A stretch of 64,000 nt of DNA from Leptolyngbya sp. NIES-2104 (GCF_001485215.1 NZ_BBWW01000001.1:1302001-1366000); one strand, 5' to 3'; positions 33,610 to 43,800 are shown, numbered from the stretch's first letter. Notes: a model not told the origin generated them from the letters alone. Translations and numbers: made by a program.

Positions 33610-35493
33610 TTACACAGCGACTTCGTGAGACACTGGAGTTTGATTTGGAGATTGAACCTCGCCTAACAGATTCCGCAATGTGTCGCCTTCAATCACTTCA
33701 GTTTCAAGCAGTTGATTCGCGATCGTTTCTAGCAAGTCTTGATTCAACCGCAGAATTGCTAGGGCATCTTCGTGTGCCGTTTCTACGATTTCCTTGACTT
33801 CGATATCGATCGCTTTTGCGGTATCCTCGCTCACCATCCGCCGAGGATTGGACGAATCGCCCAAGAACATCGCTTGTTGTCCTTGCTGATAAGCTAACGG
33901 TCCTAATACCTTACTCATACCGTAAGTTGTTACCATGCGTTCAGCAAGATCAGTGGCACGCTGTAAATCGTTCGATGCACCCGTGGTAATGCTGCCGAAA
34001 ATGACTTCTTCTGCCGATCGCCCGCCTAATAAAGTTGCAATTTGACCTCGCAGTTCGGTTTCATTGAGCAAAAAGCGATCCTCAGTCGGAAGCTGCAACG
34101 TATAGCCTAAAGCCGCCATACCGCGAGGCACGATCGAGATTTTTTCAACTTGACCATTTCCCGTTGTTAAGGCTCCGACGAGAGCATGACCGACTTCGTG
34201 ATATGCCACGATCTTCTTCTCGGTTTCATTGAGCACCCGACTCTTTTTCTCAAGTCCAGCCACGACCCGCTCGATCGCTTCTGCAAAATCCGCTTGAGCG
34301 ACCGTTAAGCGCTGATTTCGAGCCGCTAATAGTGCAGCTTCATTCACCAAATTCGCAAGATCGGCTCCGGCAAATCCTGGAGTACGAGTTGCGATCGCCT
34401 TTAAATTGACATCCTCACCCAGCTTTACTTTCTGAGCGTGAATTCTCAAAATCGCATCCCGACCGGAAAGATCAGGACGATCAACTAACACTTGTCGATC
34501 GAATCGACCCGGACGCAAGAGTGCTTGATCTAACACTTCGGGGCGGTTGGTTGCTGCTAATACAATCACGGTGGCATCGGTCGCCGCAAATCCATCCATT
34601 TCAGTGAGCAATTGATTCAGCGTTTGTTCGCGTTCATCATTACCACCATACATACCGTTGCTGCTGCGAGATCTCCCGATCGCATCGAGTTCATCGATAA
34701 ACACAATACAAGGAGCTTGCTTTTTCGCTTGATCAAACAAATCGCGGACTCGTGAAGAACCGACCCCGACAAACAGTTCGACAAATTCAGATCCCGAAAT
34801 ACTAAAGAATGGAACTCCCGCTTCTCCCGCAACCGCTTTCGCCAACAATGTCTTTCCGGTTCCAGGCGGACCTACTAACAATACACCTTTCGGAATCTTT
34901 GCGCCGATCGCGGTATAACGGGCTGGAGTCTTGAGAAAATCGACAATCTCGACTAACTCAGTTTTTGCTTCTTCGACTCCGGCAACATCAGCAAACGTAA
35001 TTTTTTCAGCCTCTCCTTCGACATAGACTTTCGCTTTACTTTTCCCGATCGACAATGCTCCTTGCGGACCGTTTGCGCCTCGTGCTAAAAAGAACTGCCA
35101 AATCGCCACAAAAATCAGCGGCGGAATCACCCATCCGAGCAGGCTAGTGAACCAACCGTTTCTCGATGGTGGCGTTGCTGCAAACTCGACTCCTTTTGTT
35201 TCTAAAAGTTTAGGTAACTCTAAGTCAAAAATCGGAGTCGTCGAAAACACTTGCCCCGGAGTGCCGTCTTCGGTTTTCAGTTGATATCGAATCTGATTTT
35301 GACCGACTGAAACTTGACTCACCTCTCCTTCTTGCACTTGGTGAATAAACAAGCTGTAAGGAACAGCCGGAACCTGAGCACCAAACAGATTTGGCAGAAA
35401 CAAATTCACAAGCAGGAACGCGCCTGACACTGCTAATAGAATATTTGAGACTAAGCGCGATCGCGGCGGCGTTGGTTTTTCTTTAATTGCCAT
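33610..35493 (-). CDS. ftsH: ATP-dependent zinc metalloprotease FtsH
   Basis: 627 residues from the ATG at 35493 ([13 protein letters not shown]); an in-frame ATG at 35553 would add 20 residues. An N-terminal membrane segment ([20 protein letters not shown]) and a second ([20 protein letters not shown]) flank the periplasmic/lumenal domain. The AAA+ module has Walker A GPPGTGKT, Walker [13 protein letters not shown] and the SRH region [20 protein letters not shown]. The protease site is HEVGH, with the third Zn ligand further on. FtsH degrades membrane proteins, including damaged photosystem II D1, as hexamers. All catalytic residues are present. Confidence 0.95.
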   Translation of the reverse strand: MAIKEKPTPPRSRLVSNILLAVSGAFLLVNLFLPNLFGAQVPAVPYSLFIHQVQEGEVSQVSVGQNQIRYQLKTEDGTPGQVFSTTPIFDLELPKLLETKGVEFAATPPSRNGWFTSLLGWVIPPLIFVAIWQFFLARGANGPQGALSIGKSKAKVYVEGEAEKITFADVAGVEEAKTELVEIVDFLKTPARYTAIGAKIPKGVLLVGPPGTGKTLLAKAVAGEAGVPFFSISGSEFVELFVGVGSSRVRDLFDQAKKQAPCIVFIDELDAIGRSRSSNGMYGGNDEREQTLNQLLTEMDGFAATDATVIVLAATNRPEVLDQALLRPGRFDRQVLVDRPDLSGRDAILRIHAQKVKLGEDVNLKAIATRTPGFAGADLANLVNEAALLAARNQRLTVAQADFAEAIERVVAGLEKKSRVLNETEKKIVAYHEVGHALVGALTTGNGQVEKISIVPRGMAALGYTLQLPTEDRFLLNETELRGQIATLLGGRSAEEVIFGSITTGASNDLQRATDLAERMVTTYGMSKVLGPLAYQQGQQAMFLGDSSNPRRMVSEDTAKAIDIEVKEIVETAHEDALAILRLNQDLLETIANQLLETEVIEGDTLRNLLGEVQSPNQTPVSHEVAV

Positions 35494-35553
35494 AGGGGAA
35501 TCACCAGAATGTTTAATTAACGGTAGAGGTTTAAACTTTAAGTTGCAAGTCAA

Positions 35554-35935
35554 CTAAAGAAAGACTCGATCGCGGGCTGTCATCAAGCGATCGATGACTC
35601 CTGTGAAAGGTTGTGTTTGATTTGATGTATAACTTGCGTAGAACTGATACAAATTCTGGTGAACCCTTCAAAAGCCGTAGATGATGCTCTGCATCTCTCC
35701 CTAAAAAGGTATAAACGAGATTGAATGTTTTCTGTTGTATTAGAACATATCAACCTTGAGTCAAATCTGCAACTGCAATATTTGCGAAGGTTTCTATTTT
35801 TCATCATGCTCAATCCGTCAGCTTTACAGGAGGTGAGGGCATCGTGAAAGGCAACCACTCCAAGGCTGGAATCAGTGATATGCAGCACAATTCAGGCTTT
35901 GTTACACCGATACTTCAATACATCTAAGGAAATTT
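35554..35935. other. Intergenic region between ftsH and desC
   Basis: About 380 bp between divergent genes. I see no convincing coding frame, repeat or RNA here. It should hold the promoters of ftsH and of the desaturase gene, the latter after AAGGAAAT near 35926. Confidence 0.4.
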
Positions 35936-36790
35936 GTGACTGGTCAATCCTTTAGTTCTGCTTCGACAGAACAACCGCTCGTACTAAACTGGACGAATGT
36001 GATCTTTTTTAGTACAGTTCATCTCCTCGCGCTCCTTGCACCTTGGTTCTTCTCCTGGTCAGCCTTCGGAGTCATGCTTACACTTCATTGGCTATTCGGC
36101 AGCTTGGGCATCTGTTTGGGTTATCACCGTTTATTGACTCATCGTAGTTTCCAAGTTCCGAAGGCACTAGAATATACCTTTGGCTTTCTGGGCGCACTTG
36201 CGATGCAGGGAGGTCCGATCTTCTGGGTCGCTGGACATCGACTCCATCACGCTTTTACTGAAGATGTCGAGAAAGATCCTTATTCTGCTCGACGCGGCTT
36301 CTGGTGGAGTCACATTCTTTGGATTCTTTATCCGCGTGATCAGTTCTTTTCGACTGATACCTATTATCGATATGCGCCTGACTTAGCTCGCGATCCGTTT
36401 TACCTCTGGCTCGATCGCTATTTTCTACTCCTTCAACTGCCGATCGGACTGCTGCTTTATGCGATTGGCGGTTGGTCGTTCGTGGTCTATGGTGTGTTTG
36501 TCCGAATTGTATTACTCTGGCATACAACTTGGCTCATCAACTCAGCTACTCATCTGTTTGGCAATCGAACCTTTGACACCGAAGATGGGTCGCGTAATCT
36601 CTGGTGGATAGCCCTGCTTGCATTTGGAGAAGGGTGGCACAACAATCATCATGCTTATCCGAATGTGGCAAAAGCAGGCTGGAAATGGTGGCAGATCGAT
36701 GTGACCTGGTGGGCAATTCAAACACTCAAAACCCTAGGAATCGCTCGAAAAGTCGTCATGCCGCCTGTTCAAGCAGAAAGCATCAAGTAG
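35936..36790 (+). CDS. desC: Acyl-lipid delta-9 desaturase
   Basis: The 284-residue membrane protein has the three histidine boxes of acyl-lipid desaturases: HRLLTH (in LGYHRLLTHRSF), HRLHH (in VAGHRLHHAF) and HNNHH (in GEGWHNNHHAYP). They bind the di-iron centre. Hydrophobic segments flank the boxes (FFSTVHLLALLAPWFFSW, LPIGLLLYAIGGW). The enzyme introduces the first double bond at C9 of fatty acids in membrane lipids, with ferredoxin as electron donor. The length is normal for DesC. It begins with GTG at 35936 after AAGGAAATTT. Its end overlaps the convergent subtilase gene by 8 bases. Confidence 0.93.
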   Translation: MTGQSFSSASTEQPLVLNWTNVIFFSTVHLLALLAPWFFSWSAFGVMLTLHWLFGSLGICLGYHRLLTHRSFQVPKALEYTFGFLGALAMQGGPIFWVAGHRLHHAFTEDVEKDPYSARRGFWWSHILWILYPRDQFFSTDTYYRYAPDLARDPFYLWLDRYFLLLQLPIGLLLYAIGGWSFVVYGVFVRIVLLWHTTWLINSATHLFGNRTFDTEDGSRNLWWIALLAFGEGWHNNHHAYPNVAKAGWKWWQIDVTWWAIQTLKTLGIARKVVMPPVQAESIK

Positions 36791-38351
36791 AAAGTGCGTA
36801 ATCTAGGCTTGTTTCTGCGATCGCGGCTTGGTTGAAGTCAATCATCGCAAAAGTTTGATTCACAGTAGACAACCGATTCGTTGATCCTGTAATGATCTGT
36901 TGCACCTGATCATGCGTGAGATTTGGATTCGCGCTTAGCATCAAGGCTACAACACCCGCCACCGCAGGAGCCGCCATCGATGTACCGCTAGAGAAATCAT
37001 AGTTGCCTGGAACCGTTGAGTAAATTTCTACTCCTGGTGCAACGACATGCCGAAGCGAACGATCTGATCCGGCTCGATTAGAGAAAGATGCGATCGCGCT
37101 ATTACGATCGACGGCTCCAACAGACAAGCCCCAGCGCGTGGCATAACTTGCAGGGTTGCTGGGCGCTGACTCAGCTAAATTACCCGCAGCACTGACTGTA
37201 ATCACGTTTCGAGCAGCCGCATAAGATAATGCACTTGCCAATTCAGCCGAATCTGACCAGCCCAAACTCAGATTAATCACTCGCGCTCCATTGTCAACCG
37301 CGTAGCGAATCGCTTGAGCCAAATTTCCCCCATTCGTGAAGCGATTGTTAGACACATCTCCGAGTCTTAATGCCATAATCTGAGCATTCGGCGCAACTCC
37401 TGTTACTCCAAACTCATTGTTTAAAGCTGCGATCGTGCCCGCGACGTGAGTTCCGTGACTCTGACCTGGATCAGAAGTTCCAGGCATGACATTGTTGTTG
37501 TTTTGTCCTTGTCCGAAGTTCCAGCCATAAAGATCATCTACGTAGCCATTTTGATCATTATCAATACCATCGCTGGCAACTTCGCGACGGTTCACCCAAA
37601 TGTTATTGGCTAAATCTGGATGTGTAATATCGACTCCAGAATCAATCACAGCAACTGTAATTCCTCGACCTGTGATGTTTCTCGCCCAAACTTCTGGTGC
37701 ATTGATCATATCGTTTCCCCAGTTTCTACCGCCCAAATTAGGGATATCTGCGAATCGCGATTGCGAGATTGCTTGAGCAACGGCTGCGGCTGCGTCAACC
37801 AATCCATAGCCGTATGTGCTGTTGAATGCTCTACTTGTCGGAGGTGTCGGTGTAGTGCTAATCTGTTGAGCTTCAATTTCATAGCTTCCGATCGCATAGA
37901 GCGCAAAACTGGTTGCTCGAATCAGATAATCTTTGCCAGCTTCGATCGTGATTGTTAGCTCTGAGTTGCTGGAACTTCCAGTATCGTCGTTGTCAGTGAG
38001 AACGGTTCCTGTATTGAAGTCGATTAGCTGAAGGTAAGTATCGAACTCTAATGAGTTCATTTGAATGCGGAACTGTCCACCCGCTGCACTATTGAGACGA
38101 TAATCATCCTTAAACGTTGCTCCACGGGTTGGATTGAAATCGTCGTAGAAGTCGAGTTGAGCACTGATCGCTGAGAGTGATTGATCCGGTGTTGCTTCCG
38201 AGTATCTTTCGAGTGCGGGAACAAAGCGCGATCGACTAATTTGACGGTATGTTTCGCTTGAATCTCTCAATGGATCAAGCGCTGAAAAACTCGAAGTGAG
38301 GCGATCTAGTGGTTCTAACCCGATCGATGCAGTCTTGATTTGATTAAACAT
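36783..38351 (-). CDS. Subtilisin-like serine peptidase (S8) with N-terminal PPC-like domain
   Basis: 522 residues. The N-terminal region (about 60-165) resembles a bacterial pre-peptidase C-terminal (PPC) beta-sandwich: FRIQMNSLEFDTYLQLIDFN then DYLIRATSF. The S8 domain has catalytic Asp in VAVIDSGVDITHPDL, His in SHGTHVAGTIAAL, oxyanion Asn in VSAAGNLAE and Ser in SSGTSMAAPAVAGVVALML. Asp/Asn-rich loops (DGIDNDQNGYVDDLYGW) suggest Ca2+ sites. No classical signal peptide is visible, so the export route is unclear. Putting the PPC domain before the peptidase is less common than after it. Confidence 0.9.
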   Translation of the reverse strand: MFNQIKTASIGLEPLDRLTSSFSALDPLRDSSETYRQISRSRFVPALERYSEATPDQSLSAISAQLDFYDDFNPTRGATFKDDYRLNSAAGGQFRIQMNSLEFDTYLQLIDFNTGTVLTDNDDTGSSSNSELTITIEAGKDYLIRATSFALYAIGSYEIEAQQISTTPTPPTSRAFNSTYGYGLVDAAAAVAQAISQSRFADIPNLGGRNWGNDMINAPEVWARNITGRGITVAVIDSGVDITHPDLANNIWVNRREVASDGIDNDQNGYVDDLYGWNFGQGQNNNNVMPGTSDPGQSHGTHVAGTIAALNNEFGVTGVAPNAQIMALRLGDVSNNRFTNGGNLAQAIRYAVDNGARVINLSLGWSDSAELASALSYAAARNVITVSAAGNLAESAPSNPASYATRWGLSVGAVDRNSAIASFSNRAGSDRSLRHVVAPGVEIYSTVPGNYDFSSGTSMAAPAVAGVVALMLSANPNLTHDQVQQIITGSTNRLSTVNQTFAMIDFNQAAIAETSLDYALST

Positions 38352-38445
38352 GGAATTTTTCTGAAGGTGAAAGGTTGCTATGATTATTCCGCCTTCAGAC
38401 TCAGCCAGTTATGCAGTTTTCTACAATCTTTTACAGCGAATTGCC

Positions 38446-39300
38446 ATGATTTTTGTAACGGGAGCATCGGGAAATGTAGGAGCGGCAGTGGTTGAAAGAC
38501 TGCGCGATCGTCAGATTCCCTTTCGAGTCGGGCTGCGAAATTTGGAGCGGGCACAGCAAACGGGCGGGGAAGCCGTTCGGTTTGATTTTCTCGATGCTCG
38601 TACCTATCGTACTGCGGTACAGGGATGCGATGCCGTGTTTCTGCTGCGTCCGCCTGCTATTGCCGACACCCGCAAAACGCTCAACCCATTTCTCGAAGTG
38701 GCGCGGCAGGAAGGTGTCCGTCAGGTTGTCTTTGTCTCGGTTGCAGGAGCAGCCGACAATCGGATCGTGCCTCACTATGGAGTAGAACAACACCTGATGC
38801 AGAATCCTGGCGGCTGGACGATTCTCAGACCGGGCTTTTTCGCTCAGAATCTAGGAGGTGCCTACCGTACGGATATTGTGGAAAACGATCGCTTATTTGT
38901 GCCTGCGGGTCAGGGTTTAGTCGCTTTCATTGACGGACGCGACATTGCAGAAGTCGCGGTCAAGGCGCTGCTGGAACCGGATGCACACACAGGACAAAGT
39001 TACACGCTGACTGGATCAGAAGCAATGTCGTTTGATCAAGTTGCTGCGCTTCTCTCTGAAGAACTCGATCGCACGATCGTCTACAAACCCGCTAGTATTC
39101 CAGGCTATGGCTTTCATTTACTGCGCCGCCGAATGCCGATCGCTCAGATTGCCATTCAGACGATTCTTCACGTCGGATTACGATATGGACAAGCAGAAGC
39201 GGTAGACGATACGCTACCCAAACTGCTAGGACATCCGCCTCACTCGATGCGCGATTATCTCCACGACTTTCGATCGCTCTGGTTACGATCGAGTCATTGA
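38446..39300 (+). CDS. NmrA-like NAD(P)-binding protein
   Basis: From the ATG at 38446 the product is 284 residues and starts with the dinucleotide loop MIFVTGASGNVGAAVVERLR (TGxxGxxG). It continues FLLRPPAIADTRKTLNPFLE, VRQVVFVSVAGAADNRIVPH and GWTILRPGFFAQNL. The catalytic YxxxK of classical SDRs is replaced by HYGVEQH, as in the atypical NmrA/HSCARG-like and quinone-oxidoreductase-2 groups. It may act as an NADP-dependent reductase or redox sensor. An earlier in-frame start at 38380 would add 22 residues that do not fit the fold. Confidence 0.85.
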   Translation: MIFVTGASGNVGAAVVERLRDRQIPFRVGLRNLERAQQTGGEAVRFDFLDARTYRTAVQGCDAVFLLRPPAIADTRKTLNPFLEVARQEGVRQVVFVSVAGAADNRIVPHYGVEQHLMQNPGGWTILRPGFFAQNLGGAYRTDIVENDRLFVPAGQGLVAFIDGRDIAEVAVKALLEPDAHTGQSYTLTGSEAMSFDQVAALLSEELDRTIVYKPASIPGYGFHLLRRRMPIAQIAIQTILHVGLRYGQAEAVDDTLPKLLGHPPHSMRDYLHDFRSLWLRSSH

Positions 39301-39353
39301 CCACACAAGAAGAACGCTGATCACGACTGATGCTTGAATTAGACATCGGAACA

Positions 39354-40190
39354 TTAGATCTGCAACTCATCCACATCAATTCCTCGTGCGCGGAGTTGTT
39401 CCAGCAGACGTGCATTTTCTTGCTCCGCCTGCTCCGCTCTGGCTCGTTCTGCCTCCGCTCTGGTTCGTTCTGCCTCCGCTCTAGCTCGTTCTGTCTCCGC
39501 TCTAGCTCGTTCTGTCTCCGCTCTAGCTCGTTCTGCCTCTTCGGGTAGTGGCACAAGCTGCCCATCCGAATCATAAAATCGCAACCATTGGCAAGTTCCG
39601 GTAGCAGGTTCTCGATCGATTACGCCGTCCCAGGTTCCTAACCAGAGCTGTAAACTTTCACACCAGAGCCAGCCTTGTGCATTCGGTTGCAGCGGTTGAT
39701 AGCCTTGACCCAGTTGGAGCCGCCAGCCTCGCAATGAATCGGGGTTAAACGGATCAAAGATAAAATAATCGGGAGTCTTAAAAATCCGTTCATAAAGGCG
39801 CTTCTTATCCTCACGGTCTACTCGTTCTGTGCTAGCAGATAAAAGCTCAACGATCACATCAGGATACCGCCCGTCTTCTTCCCATAGAATCCACGATTTT
39901 CGCTCTCGGCTGCCATCGACATCGAGCGCGACGAAGAAATCCGGTCCACGAAAGTCCCGATTCATCGCTTGATTGCGACTGTAATAGACAAACATATTGC
40001 CGCCTGCAAAGAAGTCAGTGCGGTCTCTAAGGGCGAACTGGACTGAACGAATTAGGAGATTCATCGCGATGCGATGGCGGGCGCTTTCCAAGGGGACTCC
40101 ATCGTCAAAAGGGAGATCAGTCGGCGGGGTCGGCATCTCCCACTCAGGAGTAACCGGACTGGTCGAAGATTGTACGATCGACGTTTCCAT
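39354..40190 (-). CDS. Uma2-family protein with C-terminal coiled coil
   Basis: About 278 residues; GTG at 40196 or ATG at 40190 may start it. The Uma2 (PD-(D/E)XK-like, DUF820) domain shows GPDFFVALDVDGSRERKSW, GRYPDVIVELLSASTERVDR and FKTPDYFIFDPFNPDSLRG. A tail of about 60 residues repeats the heptad RARAETE/RARAEAE and ends AEQENARLLEQLRARGIDVD, a coiled coil. Uma2 genes are greatly expanded in cyanobacteria; some may be endonucleases, the rest have no proven role. The coiled coil is encoded by 21-bp tandem DNA repeats. Confidence 0.87.
   Translation of the reverse strand: METSIVQSSTSPVTPEWEMPTPPTDLPFDDGVPLESARHRIAMNLLIRSVQFALRDRTDFFAGGNMFVYYSRNQAMNRDFRGPDFFVALDVDGSRERKSWILWEEDGRYPDVIVELLSASTERVDREDKKRLYERIFKTPDYFIFDPFNPDSLRGWRLQLGQGYQPLQPNAQGWLWCESLQLWLGTWDGVIDREPATGTCQWLRFYDSDGQLVPLPEEAERARAETERARAETERARAEAERTRAEAERARAEQAEQENARLLEQLRARGIDVDELQI
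39432..39537. repeat. Five tandem 21-bp repeats within the Uma2-family gene
   Basis: Unit CTCCGCTCTAGCTCGTTCTG plus one base, about five copies with single-base differences (GG/AG, GCC/GTC). Each unit encodes seven residues of the coiled coil, so changes in copy number keep the frame. Confidence 0.75.
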
Positions 40191-40412
40191 AGACACCGCA
40201 TGGGGATAGGAATGCCTTTCATTCTATCGCGATCGCTGAATTTGCTTTTGCGTCTTTGCGATCGTGCAATGGACTCGATCGACAAAGCCATCATACAAAA
40301 TCTGTAAAACATAACTTTTGCAACAGAAAGCAATTGGAAAACGTGGTTTTGGCTTACGATAATAGCTCCATAAGCAGCATTGTTTCTTCGCCAAAAGAAT
40401 TCGCTGATTGCA

Positions 40413-42371
40413 ATGAATTATCAAATCGTCCACAGTATTGCCGGACGGTTACGCCTCCGTATTCCTCGATTGTGCGGCGATATCGATTTTGCCAATCGCT
40501 TAAATCGGCAAATCGAATCGCTTGCAGGCGTAACCGATGTTCGCATCAATTCAGCCGCTTGCTCGATCGTGATTACCTATGAAGCAAGAAACTGCGAAAT
40601 CATGCAGCAACAGGTGCTCACTTGTCTATGGAAATCTGATGTTGCGGATCTAGCAGCGACGATCGATCCGCCTGAATCTTTTGAAGAGGCTGAACCTGAA
40701 GTCAATCATTGGCAGGATTTGGGCTTGCCTGCGGTGAGTTTAGCAGTGGCATTGTTAGCGGTTCCTTTAGAGTTACCTGCGATCGTTGTTGGAAGCGCGA
40801 TCGCAGGAGCTGCAATGCCGTGGTTTGTTCGAGCGACTGAGAGCTTGGTCACACAGCGTCAGCCCAATGTTGATCTGCTAGATTCGCTCTGGATGACCTT
40901 GCAAACTTTACAGGGACAGTATGCGGCTCCCGCTTTGAAAACTTGTTTAGTCGAAGTGCGACGGGCGTTGCGCGGAACTACGGCAGAGCAACGGGAACGC
41001 GCCGCACGAGCAATTTTAGAAGAGTTCGATCGACCGAGATGGATTGAACTCAATGGAGAACGGAAATGGATGGCAGTGGGAACGATTCAACCGGGCGATC
41101 GTGTAGTCGTTCATTCAGGCGAATCGATTCCGGTGGATGGCTGGGTGTTAGAAGGCACAGCATTGATCAATGAGCAGAATTTAACTGGAGAGAATATTCC
41201 AGTGGTTTGTTCTGTCGGACAAGCCGTTTATGCGACCACACAAGTGTTAGAAGGCAAGCTTTGTATTGTTGCAGAACAAGTGGGGTGCAAGACTCGCATT
41301 GGTATTGTTGCTCAGCTTACTTTATCTGCTCCAGTGCATGACACAGAGATTGGGGTGCTGCAAGCTGAATTTTTGAGAAGTGCAATCTTCCCGACGATTT
41401 TGTTTGGTGGAGCAATGTTTGCGCTAACCGGGAACTTTGGAGCAGCCGTTTCGCCGTTTCAACTCGACTTTGGAAGTGGAATTCCCATCTCTGTTCATAC
41501 GACGTTACTCAGCGCGTTAACTTACTCAGCAAGTCACGGTATCTATATTCGGAGTGCACGGACTTTAGAGCTACTTTCTCGATTAGATGCGATCGTTTTT
41601 GATCAAACTGGCTTGCTCGATCCAGTTGGAAGATTACGCGCTGAAAGTCAGACGACGATCGCAGAACTACAGCGTCAAGGGATTGAAATTTACTGGGTTA
41701 CGCAAGAACACCATTCGATTAACATTCCTCAGCCGCATATCTGTGAGAAAACTTCACCGGAAATGCTTGTGTCTGGACTGCGGCATCAGGGTAAGACGGT
41801 TGCCTTTGTTGGAAGTCATGAACTTGCTGCGATTCAAGCGGATGTTTCGATTTCGTTTGCTGCTCAGCCTGATGGTTCGGATGTTGTCTTAATGCACGAA
41901 GATTTGCGCGGTTTGATCGAGGCGATCGCGATCGCGCAACGAGCAATTCAAGTGGTTTACGAAAATACAGCAATGATTGTATTGCCAAACTTGTTGATTC
42001 AGATTGGAGGAGGCATGATTTTGGGTGTGAATCCAGTAGTGAATGTGATTACGAACAATAGTTCTGCTTTTGTAGCTGAGTTTGTTCATGGAGCGCGTCC
42101 GTTGTTTGATCGACAAACTCCCACCCCGATCGCATCTCGTCGCCAAAAATCACGCAAAACGATTCAGCAAGGAACCACTCCAGCGCTACAAACTGCGGCG
42201 GAATTTTTGCGACAAGGCGAACTTGCAAGACGCTTAGGCGTTCCGTTTCAGACGTTGACTCCTCAGCGATCGAAGCCAGAATTCAAGCAATGGGCACAGA
42301 AAAAAGATCCTGAAGGAAAAGCTTGGCAGTATGATGCGACGTTGAAGGGCTTTTATGCGATCGAAAGTTAG
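40413..42371 (+). CDS. HMA2-type P-type ATPase homologue with degenerate catalytic site
   Basis: 652 residues. An HMA2-like N-terminal domain (MNYQIVHSIAGRLRLRIPRL) lacks CxxC. The membrane region and actuator domain follow, with INEQNLTGENIPVV. The phosphorylation motif DKTGT reads FDQTGLLDP (Asp397, Lys replaced by Gln, last Thr by Leu). The nucleotide-binding domain is greatly shortened without the HP motif, and GDGxND reads VGSHELAA. So the fold is kept but ATP hydrolysis is doubtful. The C-terminal end has the tail LARRLGVPFQTLTPQRSKPE and KDPEGKAWQYD, shared with the proteins at 42826 and 59472. A start at 40380 (TTG) is also possible. Confidence 0.83.
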   Translation: MNYQIVHSIAGRLRLRIPRLCGDIDFANRLNRQIESLAGVTDVRINSAACSIVITYEARNCEIMQQQVLTCLWKSDVADLAATIDPPESFEEAEPEVNHWQDLGLPAVSLAVALLAVPLELPAIVVGSAIAGAAMPWFVRATESLVTQRQPNVDLLDSLWMTLQTLQGQYAAPALKTCLVEVRRALRGTTAEQRERAARAILEEFDRPRWIELNGERKWMAVGTIQPGDRVVVHSGESIPVDGWVLEGTALINEQNLTGENIPVVCSVGQAVYATTQVLEGKLCIVAEQVGCKTRIGIVAQLTLSAPVHDTEIGVLQAEFLRSAIFPTILFGGAMFALTGNFGAAVSPFQLDFGSGIPISVHTTLLSALTYSASHGIYIRSARTLELLSRLDAIVFDQTGLLDPVGRLRAESQTTIAELQRQGIEIYWVTQEHHSINIPQPHICEKTSPEMLVSGLRHQGKTVAFVGSHELAAIQADVSISFAAQPDGSDVVLMHEDLRGLIEAIAIAQRAIQVVYENTAMIVLPNLLIQIGGGMILGVNPVVNVITNNSSAFVAEFVHGARPLFDRQTPTPIASRRQKSRKTIQQGTTPALQTAAEFLRQGELARRLGVPFQTLTPQRSKPEFKQWAQKKDPEGKAWQYDATLKGFYAIES

Positions 42372-42721
42372 CCCCAATCGCTATAAGTCGTTTGGGTGAC
42401 AATTTTGAGTTGATTGGCAACGAGTTCTAAACCGCGTGTTGTTGCTTTTGCACCAAACACCTGCATAAAGGTTGGTAAGGCGGCAATGCCACCCGACATT
42501 GTACCCGCTACGATCGCGCCTGCGCTTGCAAGCACAAGACATTCTCCGACTGCTTTCCAAAACTCTTCATCTGCATTTTCTGGTGGATCAATCGATAGGA
42601 ATGTATGAACGGTTGTACTTCGAGTCTCAAGCATTGGAAGTGGAACAAACCCTTGATTTGCAAGAATGACTCTAGCTTCTGGAAGACCTGGGATGCTGCC
42701 AATCGGAAGTAAAGTAGACAT
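42368..42721 (-). CDS. Small Gly/Ala-rich membrane-associated protein, unknown
   Basis: The 117-residue product begins STLLPIGSIPGLPEARVILA and has PPENADEEFWKAVGECLVLA. A Gly/Ala-rich hydrophobic stretch (SAGAIVAGTMSGGIAALPTF) follows, then a polar helix. It could be a single membrane helix or a buried helical hairpin. I do not recognise the family. It lies between two genes of the HMA2 set, convergent with the degenerate pump (4-base overlap) and in line with the pump-less HMA2 gene, so a linked role is plausible but unproven. Confidence 0.6.
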   Translation of the reverse strand: MSTLLPIGSIPGLPEARVILANQGFVPLPMLETRSTTVHTFLSIDPPENADEEFWKAVGECLVLASAGAIVAGTMSGGIAALPTFMQVFGAKATTRGLELVANQLKIVTQTTYSDWG

Positions 42722-42825
42722 GTTGTAATCCGAAACAACAATGTAATTGATTATAGTCTCTGTACCTTGGGTTAGGACGGTTAAAAAGTTTATCGCAGCT
42801 ATTGCTTGTGAGCAGTCGATCGCGT

Positions 42826-43530
42826 TTAAGTTAAATCTGGTTTTGCTAGCTTGCTCTTTTCATTTAGAGTCTCGTCTATGCTTTCTACTATTTTATGTGA
42901 GTCTGGTCTAGCAGTAACAGGATGAAACGATCGAGAAACTGCGTCATAGTACCAAGCGATTCTTTCTGGATCTTGAGCTTGCGTCCAAATCTGAAAATCT
43001 GCTTTTGTTCTACGGCGTGTAATCGCTTGCGAAGTCACTTTTAATCGTTCCGCGAGTGATGCGGTGGAATGAGGTTCGGGAAGCGAACTTTCCGGCGCTA
43101 GAGTGCTTGGAGTTTCGTCGATCGAGACAGATTCATCCCAAGGAGAAGGGATTTCAGGAATGACAGATGATTGGACTGGGGCAGACTGAGAAGTTTCAGA
43201 AACTGGCTCAGGTTCATCAGGTTCCGCTTCGGGTGGAGTCTCGATCGTAGTTGTCTGAATCGGAGGAGTCAGTTTAACTTGCTGCATTAAACCAATGAAG
43301 AGTTCTTCTGCTTCTGCAATACTAATCTGTTTCGAGTTGTACTCAATCACGATCGAGTGTGCGAGTGGATTCAGCCGAACCGCATTGACATAACTCAATG
43401 CTTCTAATAGTCGTTGGTATTTGCTGGCAGATTCCACATCCGTTTCGAGCCAGGAAACCCGAATCCGAGTTCGCCCAGCGATCGAGTGAACAATCTGGTA
43501 GCCAATCTGTTTCAAGAGATATTCCAGCAT
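42826..43530 (-). CDS. Pump-less HMA2-domain protein with HTH-like tail
   Basis: 234 residues. Residues ~1-90 form an HMA2-like domain without CxxC (GYQIVHSIAGRTRIRVSWLE, AVRLNPLAHSIVIEYNSK). A Pro/Glu/Ser-rich linker follows (about 95-155), then LAERLKVTSQAITRRRTKAD, FQIWTQAQDPERIAWYYD and a charged end. Both ends match those of the HMA2 P-type ATPases at 40413 and 59472, but the ATPase between them is absent. It may compete with, dimerise with or regulate the pumps; this is inference. It diverges from the Ca-ATPase gene. Confidence 0.8.
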   Translation of the reverse strand: MLEYLLKQIGYQIVHSIAGRTRIRVSWLETDVESASKYQRLLEALSYVNAVRLNPLAHSIVIEYNSKQISIAEAEELFIGLMQQVKLTPPIQTTTIETPPEAEPDEPEPVSETSQSAPVQSSVIPEIPSPWDESVSIDETPSTLAPESSLPEPHSTASLAERLKVTSQAITRRRTKADFQIWTQAQDPERIAWYYDAVSRSFHPVTARPDSHKIVESIDETLNEKSKLAKPDLT

Positions 43531-43800
43531 ATAGTAGGTTGATCAACATCATACAAGAACTTTTACGAACGATTAATGAAATTGCTGTCTGCACAATCCT
43601 GCTTCAAATTCGAGCGGTAATAATTGCCAATGCTTGTGTTCGATTTGAGCAGAGTTCTATCGCGTCTAAGTAGCCGAACGGTAACCAACTCGATCGAACT
43701 TCATCAATCTTATTCAAACCATTTAATAGTGCTAAGCAGACTATTAAATTACTAAAAAATAGTGCTATAACTCAGAATAGCTTTTTTGGAATTAAATACT

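Noticed and set aside
35583-35888. 101-codon frame on the minus strand before ftsH
   Set aside because: No ribosome site, no domain and rare-codon-rich; it fills the divergent promoter region of ftsH and desC.
39092-39574. Open frame on the minus strand with repeated RRQNELE units
   Set aside because: It is the out-of-frame reading of the 21-bp repeats in the Uma2-family gene plus the end of the NmrA-like gene; it has no ribosome site and no recognisable domain.
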